A stretch of DNA of 64,000 bases, taken from contig JADKBN010000018.1 of the NCBI GenBank assembly GCA_016715065.1, positions 1 to 64,000 on the forward strand. Reading direction: 5' to 3'. Origin of the DNA: Fibrobacterota bacterium. Lineage in GTDB: Bacteria; Fibrobacterota; Fibrobacteria; UBA5070. Under the pieces are notes generated by a model. That model did no database searches and was not told the DNA's origin. It saw only the letters and a list, made by a program, of their open reading frames with translations. Positions 52,774-61,358 of this stretch are shown piece after piece (the stretch's first letter is position 1; every line of letters begins with the position of its first letter). The position numbers and the translations under genes were made by a program.

Positions 52774-53768
52774 AGGCCCAGATCAAGCCTCGCATCGAAC
52801 TCGAGGGCCGCACGCCCCTCCAGGAGGTGATCCCCCTGGAAACGCCGTTCGTCCTGTTCGTGGATCCTGCCAACACGTGCAATTTTCGGTGCAAATTCTG
52901 TCCAACCGGGAACCGCGAGCTCATCCGGGGGACGGGTCGCAAGCAGGGTCTGCTGGACTTCGGAGTCTACGAGAAGTTGATCGGGGATCTCCAGGAGTTC
53001 TCCGAACCGATCAAGGTGCTGCGCCTTTACAAGGAAGGGGAGCCCCTGCTGCACCCCGACTTCCCCCGCATGGTGAAGCTCGCCAAGGCCAGCGGCAAGG
53101 TGCTCAAGGTGGATACCACCACCAACGGCGCGCTCCTGCGACCGGCCTTGGTGGATTCCATCATCGAAGCCGGCCTCGACCGGATCAACATTTCCGTGGA
53201 CGGCCTCTCTTCGGCTCAATTCGAGGAATTCGCCCGGGCCAAGGTGGACTTCGACGAGTTCCTCCGCAACATCCGCTACCTCCACGAGAACAAGGGCGAT
53301 TGCGAAATCTGCATCAAGACCCCTGGCGACAACCTCAGCGAAGACGACAAAAAACGGTTCTTCGATCTGTTCGGCGATCTCGCCGACAGGATCTTCCTGG
53401 AAAACTTCGCGCCTTGCTGGCCGGAATTCGAGTTCGACGGACTGGAAATGGATTTCGCCCGGGGCATCTACGGACAACCGATCCGCGAGGTCTCCGTCTG
53501 CCCTTACATCTTCTACTCCATGGCGGTCAACAGCGACGGCACCGTGAGCTTGTGCTTCCTGGACTGGGCGCGAAAGCTTCCCGTCGGCGACGTGCGGACC
53601 CAGAGCGTGCGTTCGATCTGGCTGGGCGAATCCATGAACGAACACCGCCGGGCCCACCTGGAGGGCAAGCGCAAGGCGAACCCCGTATGCGCCGACTGCG
53701 GACAGCTGTCCCATTGCATGCCCGACGACATCGACCCCTACATGTCCGAGCTGCGCAAGCGATTCTGA
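52770..53768 (+). CDS. Radical SAM protein with SPASM-type C-terminus
   Basis: 332 residues from ATG 52770 with GGAG upstream. The [4Fe-4S] cluster motif CNFRCKFC is at residues ~37-44. KVDTTTNGALL and INISVDGLSSAQFEEF follow, as in the radical SAM barrel. The C-terminus has extra cysteines in CPYIFYSMAVNSDGTVSLCF and NPVCADCGQLSHC, which fits a SPASM/twitch auxiliary cluster. Such proteins in glycan loci modify sugars or peptides; substrate unknown. One-base overlap with the glycosyltransferase fusion. Confidence 0.85.
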   Translation: MKAQIKPRIELEGRTPLQEVIPLETPFVLFVDPANTCNFRCKFCPTGNRELIRGTGRKQGLLDFGVYEKLIGDLQEFSEPIKVLRLYKEGEPLLHPDFPRMVKLAKASGKVLKVDTTTNGALLRPALVDSIIEAGLDRINISVDGLSSAQFEEFARAKVDFDEFLRNIRYLHENKGDCEICIKTPGDNLSEDDKKRFFDLFGDLADRIFLENFAPCWPEFEFDGLEMDFARGIYGQPIREVSVCPYIFYSMAVNSDGTVSLCFLDWARKLPVGDVRTQSVRSIWLGESMNEHRRAHLEGKRKANPVCADCGQLSHCMPDDIDPYMSELRKRF

Positions 53769-56206
53769 TGGCCGACACACGCCCCCGCATCCTCCACTTG
53801 GCCGCCCATCTGGGCGGAGGCGTCGGAAAGGCGTTGGCAGGGGCCCTGGAGGCATCGCTTGACGGCCCCTTCCGCCACGAAGTGATGTGCCTGGAAAGCC
53901 TCGTCAAGGACGGCGCCGCCACGCGATTGAGGTCGGCGGGAATCCCGGTGGAAACCGCCGTCTCCGAAGCGGAAATCCTGGCCGCTGCCAGGGAGGCGGA
54001 CTTGGTGCAGATCGAATGGTGGCACCATCCACGGATGGCGGCCCTGCTGGGTGGGCCGCCGTGGCCGGACGGTCGCTACCTGATGTGGGCCCATGTCGCG
54101 GGACATCTCCGACCCTCCTTCCCGGCTGGGATTGCCGACCTTCCGATGCGGCTGATGGTGACCTCCCCCCGGACCCTCGAACTGCCGATCTTCGCCAATC
54201 GTGCCCCGGAGTGGATGGCAACGCATGTTCCGGTGGTCCACTCCTCGGGAGGATTCGAGGAGCGGCCGCGCGCACGATCGGATTCCTCGGGCTTTCGCAT
54301 CGGCTACAGCGGGACCCTGGGCTTTTCCAAGATGCACCCGGACACGTTCTCCCTGCTGGCGCAGGCCAGAAGCGAAGGCGACCTGTTCCTGTTCGCCGGC
54401 GATCCTCCCCCAGGCGAATCCATCGAGTCCATGGCGCGTTCCTCCGGACTGGGAGACCAGGCGCGTTTCCTGGGCCACGTGCAGGACATCGATTCGTTTC
54501 TCGCCGACCTCGACCTGTTCGCCTATCCCTTGCGTTCCGACCACTACGGCACCACCGAAAACGCCCTTCTGGAAGCGATGGCCGCGGGCCTTCCCGTGGT
54601 GGTTTTCGACGGCCCGGCCGAACGCCATCTGGTGACGCATGGCCGAACGGGACTCGTGGCCCGAGACGGCGCGGCGTTCGTCGAGGCCATCGGACGGTTG
54701 CGACAAGATCCGTCCTTGCGCCGAGCCCTCGGCGAAACGGCGCGCGAGGAGGTCCGGCGGCATTTTTCCGCCCAGGCGACGGCCCGGGCCCTTTCCGAGC
54801 AGTACCAAGCCTGCCTTTGCCAGCCTCGTCGCGCCTTCCAGCCTGAAAGGATCTTCGGGAAATCCCCCACGGAATGGCTCCTGTCCTGCCGAGGGGACGA
54901 CCGCGAGCGTTTGGCGGAGATGTCGCGGGCCCCGGGATGGGGCGAGCTCCAAGCGGACGTCGCCGACCTTTCGCCCACCAAGGGAACGGTTTTCCATTTT
55001 CTGTCCTGCCATCCTGGCGACGACGGACTCGTGAACATCGCAACCCACCTCCCCCCCGACCGCCGCGCCGCACGCGAAGCGGTGCGGGCCCTCCTCGAAA
55101 CTCCCGCACCCGACCGCACCGGACCGCACGGTCCCCTGGTGCTGCACGGCTGCGGCGCGCTCGGGGCGATGACCCTGGGCCTGCTGCGTAGCGCGGGAAT
55201 CGAGCCTCTGGCGGCCACGGATTTCGACCCGAAAAAGGAAGGCGGAACATTCCAAGGGCTGCGCATCCACCATCCCGAGCGCGCTCCCGCTTCCGTGCGC
55301 GATGCGACGGTGGCGGTTTGCATTTCCAATTTCCGACCGGCTCCCATCCATGCCGCCCTCGCGCAAGCGGGATTCAACGACGTGCGCCACGCCTACGACG
55401 TGCTCGAGCACCACCGCGAAAAGATCGGATTGGGCAACGGATGGTATCTCCCCGAGCCCAAGAAGGAGGATCTGGAAGGGATCGACCAGGTGCTGGGGAT
55501 TCTCGCGGACGCGGTGTCGGTCGCGGCCTACCTGGAATGGCTGGGCTGGCGATTGCGACGCCTGGACCGAGCGGAAGCCACGGCTCCCGTCCGGCTGCAG
55601 GACAAATTCTTTCCGGTCACGCTCCCGAATCTGCTACCGCGCGGGGTGCGGTTTGTGGATGCGGGCGCCCACGACGGCCGCACGCTGCGGCGCCTGGCGG
55701 AAAAACCCGACCTCGATGTGGGCGGGATCTACGCCTTCGAGCCCGACGGCGCGAACTTCCGCACCCTGGAGGAGACCGTGGCATCCCTGCCTGCGTCATT
55801 GGGTTCCAAGATCCGGACCTTCCGCCAGGCGATCGGCGAAACTTCCGGCGAAATCCCGTTCCTGGAAGGTCGGGACCTCGCCAGTCGGGTCGCCCCAGCC
55901 GGCTTCCCCGGTAGCATCGCCGTCCCGGTGGTGCGGCTGGACGACCTCGACCTGGAAGGATGCGACTACCTGAAGCTTCATCTGGAGGGATCCGAGCTCC
56001 CCGCGCTGCGCGGCGCTCGCCGGTTTTTGCGCCACCACCGACCGGTGGTGGCCGCCACGGCCTACCACGACGAGGATGGCCTCTGGCGGATCCCCTTGGA
56101 GCTGGCCCGCGAAGGGCTTTTTCGATTGCATTTTCGGCTGCACAACCACGCCGGGACCGGCGCGGTGTTCTATGCCGTCCCCTGGGCGGGGGAGGAGGGA
56201 TCTTGA
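53768..56206 (+). CDS. GT4 glycosyltransferase fused to an FkbM-type methyltransferase
   Basis: 812 residues. Residues ~1-360 form a GT-B glycosyltransferase (AAHLGGGVGKALAGALE at the start, RIGYSGTLGFSKMHPD, FAYPLRSDHYGTTENALLEA with the nucleotide-binding Glu). Residues ~430-600 hold a Rossmann-like part (VLHGCGALGAMTLGLL). Residues ~620-812 are an FkbM-type methyltransferase: FVDAGAHDGRTLRRL, YAFEPDGANFRTLEE and CDYLKLHLEGSELPAL. The enzyme may both add and methylate a sugar. No signal peptide. The frame is unbroken, so this is a genuine fusion. Overlaps the next gene by 4 bp. Confidence 0.8.
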   Translation: MADTRPRILHLAAHLGGGVGKALAGALEASLDGPFRHEVMCLESLVKDGAATRLRSAGIPVETAVSEAEILAAAREADLVQIEWWHHPRMAALLGGPPWPDGRYLMWAHVAGHLRPSFPAGIADLPMRLMVTSPRTLELPIFANRAPEWMATHVPVVHSSGGFEERPRARSDSSGFRIGYSGTLGFSKMHPDTFSLLAQARSEGDLFLFAGDPPPGESIESMARSSGLGDQARFLGHVQDIDSFLADLDLFAYPLRSDHYGTTENALLEAMAAGLPVVVFDGPAERHLVTHGRTGLVARDGAAFVEAIGRLRQDPSLRRALGETAREEVRRHFSAQATARALSEQYQACLCQPRRAFQPERIFGKSPTEWLLSCRGDDRERLAEMSRAPGWGELQADVADLSPTKGTVFHFLSCHPGDDGLVNIATHLPPDRRAAREAVRALLETPAPDRTGPHGPLVLHGCGALGAMTLGLLRSAGIEPLAATDFDPKKEGGTFQGLRIHHPERAPASVRDATVAVCISNFRPAPIHAALAQAGFNDVRHAYDVLEHHREKIGLGNGWYLPEPKKEDLEGIDQVLGILADAVSVAAYLEWLGWRLRRLDRAEATAPVRLQDKFFPVTLPNLLPRGVRFVDAGAHDGRTLRRLAEKPDLDVGGIYAFEPDGANFRTLEETVASLPASLGSKIRTFRQAIGETSGEIPFLEGRDLASRVAPAGFPGSIAVPVVRLDDLDLEGCDYLKLHLEGSELPALRGARRFLRHHRPVVAATAYHDEDGLWRIPLELAREGLFRLHFRLHNHAGTGAVFYAVPWAGEEGS

Positions 56207-57288
56207 AAAGCGCGATTCCGAACGTCAGACAAATCTTGTCTCTCCACGCCACCGACCTGTGCCGAGCCCGCGAAGCGCTGGAGGCCCCTTCGGGCGCGCT
56301 CCTGGCCGGTGCGGGCCAGTACGCCCGCGGAGTCGCCCAATACCTCGCCACTCGCGGACCTGGCGCGCGGGCGGTGGCCGACAACTCTCCCCTCCGCCAC
56401 GGAACCCGTCTTCTGGACGCCCCCATCGTGCCGTTCGAACAGTTGCCGGAATCCGTGCACCCCGTCCTCGTCGCCGCCCGGCGCGTCTTCCCCGCCCTGC
56501 GCGACCAGCTCGCCGCGCTCGGCAGGTCGGCCCTGCCCTTCGACGCCGGCTTCGTGGCGCTGGAGTCGGAGCGGATCCTCGCCTTGGCGGATCGTCTGGA
56601 CGACGACCGCTCGCGCGAGGTGCTGGATGCCGTGGTCCTGGCCATGGTCACCGGCCGGGAGGAGGTCTGCGCGCAAGTCTGCGACGACCCCCAATACTTC
56701 TGCCTGTCGCGGTTTCGCAACGGCTTCCAGGAATCCTTCGTCGACGCGGGCGCCTATGTGGGCGACACGATCGAACGGTTTCTCTGGGCCCAAAACGGCT
56801 CCTTCCGCAACATCCTTGCCTTCGAGCCCGGGCCCGTCCAGCACGCGGCTCTGTTGCGCAGGCTGGAAAGACTGCGCTCGGAATGGGCGCTGCCGGACGA
56901 ATCCGTGGAGGTACGGCTGGGCGCCCTGGGCGAACGCGACGGATCCCTCGGTGCAGGATTCTCGTCGGGACCGCTGCAGAGCTTGGCGGCGGACTCCATC
57001 GGCGAAGGTTCCGTCCGCTGCTGGTCCCTCGACTCGATCGAGACGCGCAGCCCGGCCACCTTCCTCAAGGCGGATGTCGAAGGGATGGAGCTGGAAGTCC
57101 TGGCGGGGGCCGCGCGCACCATCGCAAGGCACGCTCCCAAGCTTGCCGTATGCGTCTACCACAAACCCCAGCACCTGGTGGAGGTCGCCGAAGCGATCCT
57201 TCGGATTCGCCCCGACTACCACCTGGCGTTGCGACAGCACGCGCCGCTTCTGATGGAAACGGTCCTCTACGCCTGGATCGAAACGTAA
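56203..57288 (+). CDS. FkbM-type methyltransferase
   Basis: 361 residues from TTG 56203 (TTGA overlap; GGAGGAGG just upstream). N-terminal ~150 residues include a nucleotide-binding-like ALLAGAGQYARGVAQYL. C-terminal FkbM domain: ESFVDAGAYVGDTIERFLWA near residue 178, LAFEPGPVQHAALLRR and FLKADVEGMELEVLAGA. FkbM-family enzymes O-methylate sugar or polyketide hydroxyls. Its tail overlaps the convergent radical SAM gene by 22 bp. Confidence 0.8.
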   Translation: MKSAIPNVRQILSLHATDLCRAREALEAPSGALLAGAGQYARGVAQYLATRGPGARAVADNSPLRHGTRLLDAPIVPFEQLPESVHPVLVAARRVFPALRDQLAALGRSALPFDAGFVALESERILALADRLDDDRSREVLDAVVLAMVTGREEVCAQVCDDPQYFCLSRFRNGFQESFVDAGAYVGDTIERFLWAQNGSFRNILAFEPGPVQHAALLRRLERLRSEWALPDESVEVRLGALGERDGSLGAGFSSGPLQSLAADSIGEGSVRCWSLDSIETRSPATFLKADVEGMELEVLAGAARTIARHAPKLAVCVYHKPQHLVEVAEAILRIRPDYHLALRQHAPLLMETVLYAWIET

Positions 57289-58874
57289 GTCGGAAGACCC
57301 ACCGCTTTCGCTCCCAAAAGGGGCGGGGCTTCCCACCAGCGGATGCCGAAGTGCTCAAAGTATTTCCCGAACACGTTCTCTTCCCGCATGATCCTTTCCA
57401 GGTCCAGGCGAGCGAGATCCGCTTCCTCCGTTCGCCCCGCTCCGCGAAGCGCCATCTCGTGGAAGTAACAGGCGAACGCATGGTCGGGCATCTTGCGGCG
57501 CAGGGCGGAAAAGCACAGTTCGGCAACGGTCCAATCGCCGAAAGCGATCCTCCGGTTGTGGACGAAATTCACGTCCAGGTTCATGCCATAGGTGTAGTCG
57601 GCGATGTAATCAGGAGCGAATCCGGGAAGGTGGATCACATACTTGTTCGTGTCGCGCTCTCCGATCCGGGCATCTTCGATGAATCCATTCTCTAGACAGA
57701 TTTTGTGCAGCTTGCTTCCTCGCGTCGGGAAGGCCAGGCTGAATCCGCTCCAATCCAGGCCCACATCCTTGATGAAGACGCGTGTTTCCTCGCGATGCTC
57801 GTCGGTCTCCCCGGGCAGGCCGCTGACGAAGAACCCCTGGATCCAGAATCCGTGTTTGCGCAGGATCTCCACGATCGGCTTGACCATCCCCACAGCCAAC
57901 GGCTTGTGGATGATGTTGTTCAAGACATGGGGAGAGCCGGATTCGATCGCCAGACAGACGGTGTCCATTCCCGCGGCTTTCATCAGGCCGACAAGTTCGT
58001 CGTCCAGATAGGCCACGCTGAGCCCGTTGGGACACTCGATGCGGATGTCGAGTCCGGCCAGGGCACGGAACAACGCTTTCGCCCTCGGGCGATTGAACAG
58101 AATCTGGTCGTCGTAGATGGTCAACACCCGCATTCCGTGGTCCTCGACGAGCTTGCGAACGTGCGCGACCACCCGATCCACGCTGGCGTAGCGCATGGAA
58201 CGATCGTCCGTGGCGGAATGAATGCAGAAAACACATTTGAATGGGCACCCTCGGGAGGTCACCACGAAGAATTGCCGGCCGGCTTGCTTCGCCCCCGCGA
58301 AGGGAGAAAACGCTTCCTCCATGGCGTAGGAATCCACGTCCACCAAACTGTAATCGATATCGACCACCAAGTCGAGATCCTCCAGATGGGAACGCTGCGG
58401 ACGATTTCCTTGCCGGACGGAATCCTGCGTCACCCATACGGGATCGACGGACAGTTGCCACCGAAGATCCTGGGCCGCGCAAAGTCGCTCCAATGCCAGT
58501 TCGCCTTCGCCGTAGCAGATCGCATCCAGCTGCGGCCTCTCCCGGATGATCTCATCCCAGGATGCGGTGGCCGCCGGCCCACCGAGCACCGCGATCGCAT
58601 CGGACAATTCTTCACGCACCACCCCCAGCATGTCCTCCAGATGGGAATAGGACGTGTCGAACATCATGGAAAACCCCACGACATCTGGCTGGAATTCCTT
58701 CAGCTCCGCGCGGAAATCGTCCAAGTATCCAGGTTGGTTGGCATCGAAAATCCGTACTTCCGCTTTTCCTTTCAGGAACGTCGCGATGGAAAGGACCCCG
58801 TATGGAAACGCCTTGAAGCTGCGGCCTTTCTTCGTCGGATCCTTGGTGTCGCGATCCAACAGATACGGAAGCAC
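57267..58874 (-). CDS. B12-binding-type radical SAM protein, start region frameshifted
   Basis: At least 535 residues. N-terminal B12-binding-like part (FPYGVLSIATFLKGKAEV, PDVVGFSMMFDTSYSHLEDM, DAICYGEGELALERL), then the radical SAM barrel with TSRGCPFKCVFCIHS (CxxxCxxC) and AIESGSPHVLNNIIHKPL. The only in-frame start near the N-terminus is GTG 58874. Just upstream, an ATG at 58894 with AAGGGG at ideal spacing is one base out of frame; adding one A would give MKKILFAVLPYLLD, a natural start. So a single-base deletion or sequence error is likely. The only minus-strand gene in the polysaccharide locus after glmM. Substrate unknown. Confidence 0.75.
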   Translation of the reverse strand: MLPYLLDRDTKDPTKKGRSFKAFPYGVLSIATFLKGKAEVRIFDANQPGYLDDFRAELKEFQPDVVGFSMMFDTSYSHLEDMLGVVREELSDAIAVLGGPAATASWDEIIRERPQLDAICYGEGELALERLCAAQDLRWQLSVDPVWVTQDSVRQGNRPQRSHLEDLDLVVDIDYSLVDVDSYAMEEAFSPFAGAKQAGRQFFVVTSRGCPFKCVFCIHSATDDRSMRYASVDRVVAHVRKLVEDHGMRVLTIYDDQILFNRPRAKALFRALAGLDIRIECPNGLSVAYLDDELVGLMKAAGMDTVCLAIESGSPHVLNNIIHKPLAVGMVKPIVEILRKHGFWIQGFFVSGLPGETDEHREETRVFIKDVGLDWSGFSLAFPTRGSKLHKICLENGFIEDARIGERDTNKYVIHLPGFAPDYIADYTYGMNLDVNFVHNRRIAFGDWTVAELCFSALRRKMPDHAFACYFHEMALRGAGRTEEADLARLDLERIMREENVFGKYFEHFGIRWWEAPPLLGAKAVGLPTYVSIQA

Positions 58875-59060
58875 CGCGAACAGGATTTCTTCATCGATGA
58901 CACCCCTTGACTTCGTTCGAACAGGATTAAACCATTCGATTGCCGCTGGAGCAAATTCTGATCGATGGACAATTCCCTCCGGAAAGCAAATTCCTGTCCA
59001 TTGCGCGACGGATCCCGACAATGCTAGGCTCTTGCACGGAAACTCATGGAAGGACCTCGC

Positions 59061-60035
59061 ATGGACCATCGTCACGTCCTGTCGCTGCTTTTGCCGACAT
59101 TCAACCGCCCCGCGACACTGCGCGCGCTGCTGGCAAGCCTGGCGCAAGAGCTGGATCGGACGAAGCTGGCCGACCGCATCGAGATCCTGGTCGGCGACAA
59201 CGGTTCCGGCCCCAAAACAACCGTGGTCCTGGAAGAGTTCCAAGGTCGGTTGCCGATGCAGGTGCGGCGGTGGGAGGAAAATCGCGGAGCGGTGGCCAAC
59301 CACCAGGACCTGATCGAACGCGCCTCCGGCGAAGTGATGGCTTGGATTTCCGACGACTGCCGGGTCCTCCCCGGAGGACTGCGGCGGCTGGTCGAAAACA
59401 TTCAGGCACACCCGGAGTGTTCGGCGTTTCTTTCCGCCGAGGCTTCCATCGACTCCGGGAAGGTGGGACTGAAAAGTCTTTCGGACTGGGACCAGGTCCT
59501 GCTGCCCTCGCCCCGCGCCGCCATCGCCTCGGCAGGGGTGCTTTATTGGGCCGGGGCAAAATTTTTCCGACGTGACCATTTTCCTGCGGAACTTTGCGCC
59601 GAGTTGAACAACAAGGGTCCGCATTCCAGCGGAATCGTCGTCCTGGTCCAGAATGTGCTTTTGGAACATCCTGTGCACTATGCCGCCGACCCTTACTTCG
59701 TGCTGGAGAACCTCAGCGACTGGAGCCACTTGGCGCCCACGGTCGACGCGCGCTACTACAAGGCCTGCCAGGAATACTTCCGCACCCTGGAAGATGCGAC
59801 CCCTGGCGGACTGCCGCCGGAACTGCGGGAACACTGGGCGGAACCGGCCAAGCGTCTCGAACACTTCCTGTACTACGCCAATCGCATCGGCACCGGCCCG
59901 GTCAACCACGAACAAGACCGGATCCCGCTTCTGTACGGTCTGCTGGCTCGGGAAATCGGAGAACGCCAAGTGGGGATTTCCGACGCGGCTCTCGATCATT
60001 TCCTGGCCAGCCTGGCCGACGCCATCCCGGCCTGA
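59061..60035 (+). CDS. GT2 family glycosyltransferase
   Basis: 324 residues from ATG 59061 with GGAAGGA 6 bases upstream; an ATG at 59046 has no such site. GT-A fold: LSLLLPTFNRPATLRALLAS, EILVGDNGSGPKT, MAWISDDCRVLPGGL with the DxD-like metal motif. No membrane segment. Probably adds one sugar of the glycan. It starts a plus-strand unit after the divergent radical SAM gene. Confidence 0.85.
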   Translation: MDHRHVLSLLLPTFNRPATLRALLASLAQELDRTKLADRIEILVGDNGSGPKTTVVLEEFQGRLPMQVRRWEENRGAVANHQDLIERASGEVMAWISDDCRVLPGGLRRLVENIQAHPECSAFLSAEASIDSGKVGLKSLSDWDQVLLPSPRAAIASAGVLYWAGAKFFRRDHFPAELCAELNNKGPHSSGIVVLVQNVLLEHPVHYAADPYFVLENLSDWSHLAPTVDARYYKACQEYFRTLEDATPGGLPPELREHWAEPAKRLEHFLYYANRIGTGPVNHEQDRIPLLYGLLAREIGERQVGISDAALDHFLASLADAIPA

Positions 60036-60047
60036 GCGGAGCACCGC

Positions 60048-61358
60048 ATGATTCCCGACGCACAGCCAACCGCCGAATGCACCGTCCTGGCCCGCGCAGC
60101 GCTGCGACATCTGGACGCCCATCGCGTTTCCGAGGCGGTGGCAGCGCTCGAGGAGGCGTGGCGCTCCTGTCGGGAGCTCGAATGGCTCCTCGATGTTCGC
60201 GAAGACCTCCTGCGATCCGACGGCAACAGAAATCTGCAGCGAGCCGCCACGGAGCTGCGACAACGACTGCCCGCCGACCTCCCCTCGGTCGCCGTGGCGA
60301 TCGCGTCGGGGACTCCCGACCGGATCAAGGCCACACGTGCGGCTCTGGCCTCCAATGGCGCTTGCGTGGAAACCCTCGAAGCCAGGCTTCTGCCCTCCGG
60401 TCATCCGGACTGGAACGAAGCCGTGAAACGGGCATCTTCCCCCTTGGTCCTTTTGCTGGAAGCCGGCGACTGTCCTGGTCCCGGATTGTTGGATCGTCTC
60501 GTCGAACGGACCCTGCGACACCCCGAGCGAAGTCTCGTGGTAAGCGTACCCGGCTGGCATGGCGGGATCAAGCTCCCTGAACCCGGACTGGCTCCGCTGC
60601 AGATCCTTTGGGCGGGAGGTCCGGCCCGGTGGAGCGCTTTCTCCCGCGAGCTTTGGTTGCGCTCAGGTGGCCTCGACCCTTCGTTGGGACGGCTCGCCTG
60701 GCGGCATCTGTGGATGCGCATGTTCTCCTTGGGAGCGACGGGCGACCGCCTCGCCTTCGACCGCATCGCATTGGCAAACCCTCCCGTCCAGGCAGGCGAG
60801 GAGCCTTGGGAGGCGCTGTGGGAGCGGGTCGCCATGTCACCCGATCTGCGAGGAAGGGTCGGCCGCCTGTTCCTGCACGAAGTTCGCCAATTTTTGTCCG
60901 ACAAGGACGACCCGCGTGCGATCGCGCCTTTGCGGGCCGCCAGCGCCCTTTTGCCCGATCGCGAAGATCTGCGCAAGATGCTCGCCACCCTCGATGCCGG
61001 CCTGGATCACCTCCAACCGCAGGAGGCGATGAGCCGTGCCGGAGCCCTGGTGCAGGCCGGCCAGCTCGATCAGGCCCAAGACCTGCTGGAAAAGGCCGCC
61101 AAGCGCTGGCCCGATTCTCCAGAAACGAGCCACTCCTTGGCTTGGGTACTGCTCCAGGCCGGTCGCGCTTCCGAAGCCGAACAAATCCTGCGGGAGACCG
61201 CGCGTCGGTTTCCCGACGACCAGATTTCCCGCGAATGCCTGATGGAGATCGACCGCGCCTCGGGACGATCCGACTCGCCGCGGGCCCAGGATCCGGGATC
61301 GGATCGAGCCGGCGAGCCTCCAAGCTTGGCTGCCGGCCACAGAAAGGAACACACGTGA
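60048..61358 (+). CDS. Glycosyltransferase-like protein with C-terminal TPR repeats
   Basis: 436 residues from ATG 60048 (GGAG upstream). After a helical start, LLLEAGDCPGPGLLDRLVER and the following WSAFSRELWLRSGGLDPSLG resemble the second half of a GT2 fold, without an obvious complete nucleotide site. The last ~120 residues are TPR-like (AGALVQAGQLDQAQDLLEKA, LLQAGRASEAEQILRETARR). May be an accessory or scaffold protein for glycan synthesis. Stop overlaps the next start by 4 bp. Confidence 0.6.
   Translation: MIPDAQPTAECTVLARAALRHLDAHRVSEAVAALEEAWRSCRELEWLLDVREDLLRSDGNRNLQRAATELRQRLPADLPSVAVAIASGTPDRIKATRAALASNGACVETLEARLLPSGHPDWNEAVKRASSPLVLLLEAGDCPGPGLLDRLVERTLRHPERSLVVSVPGWHGGIKLPEPGLAPLQILWAGGPARWSAFSRELWLRSGGLDPSLGRLAWRHLWMRMFSLGATGDRLAFDRIALANPPVQAGEEPWEALWERVAMSPDLRGRVGRLFLHEVRQFLSDKDDPRAIAPLRAASALLPDREDLRKMLATLDAGLDHLQPQEAMSRAGALVQAGQLDQAQDLLEKAAKRWPDSPETSHSLAWVLLQAGRASEAEQILRETARRFPDDQISRECLMEIDRASGRSDSPRAQDPGSDRAGEPPSLAAGHRKEHT

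Noticed and set aside
58895..60560. Upstream extension of the minus-strand radical SAM frame
   Set aside because: It is antisense to two good glycosyltransferase-type genes and has no start signal or family features.
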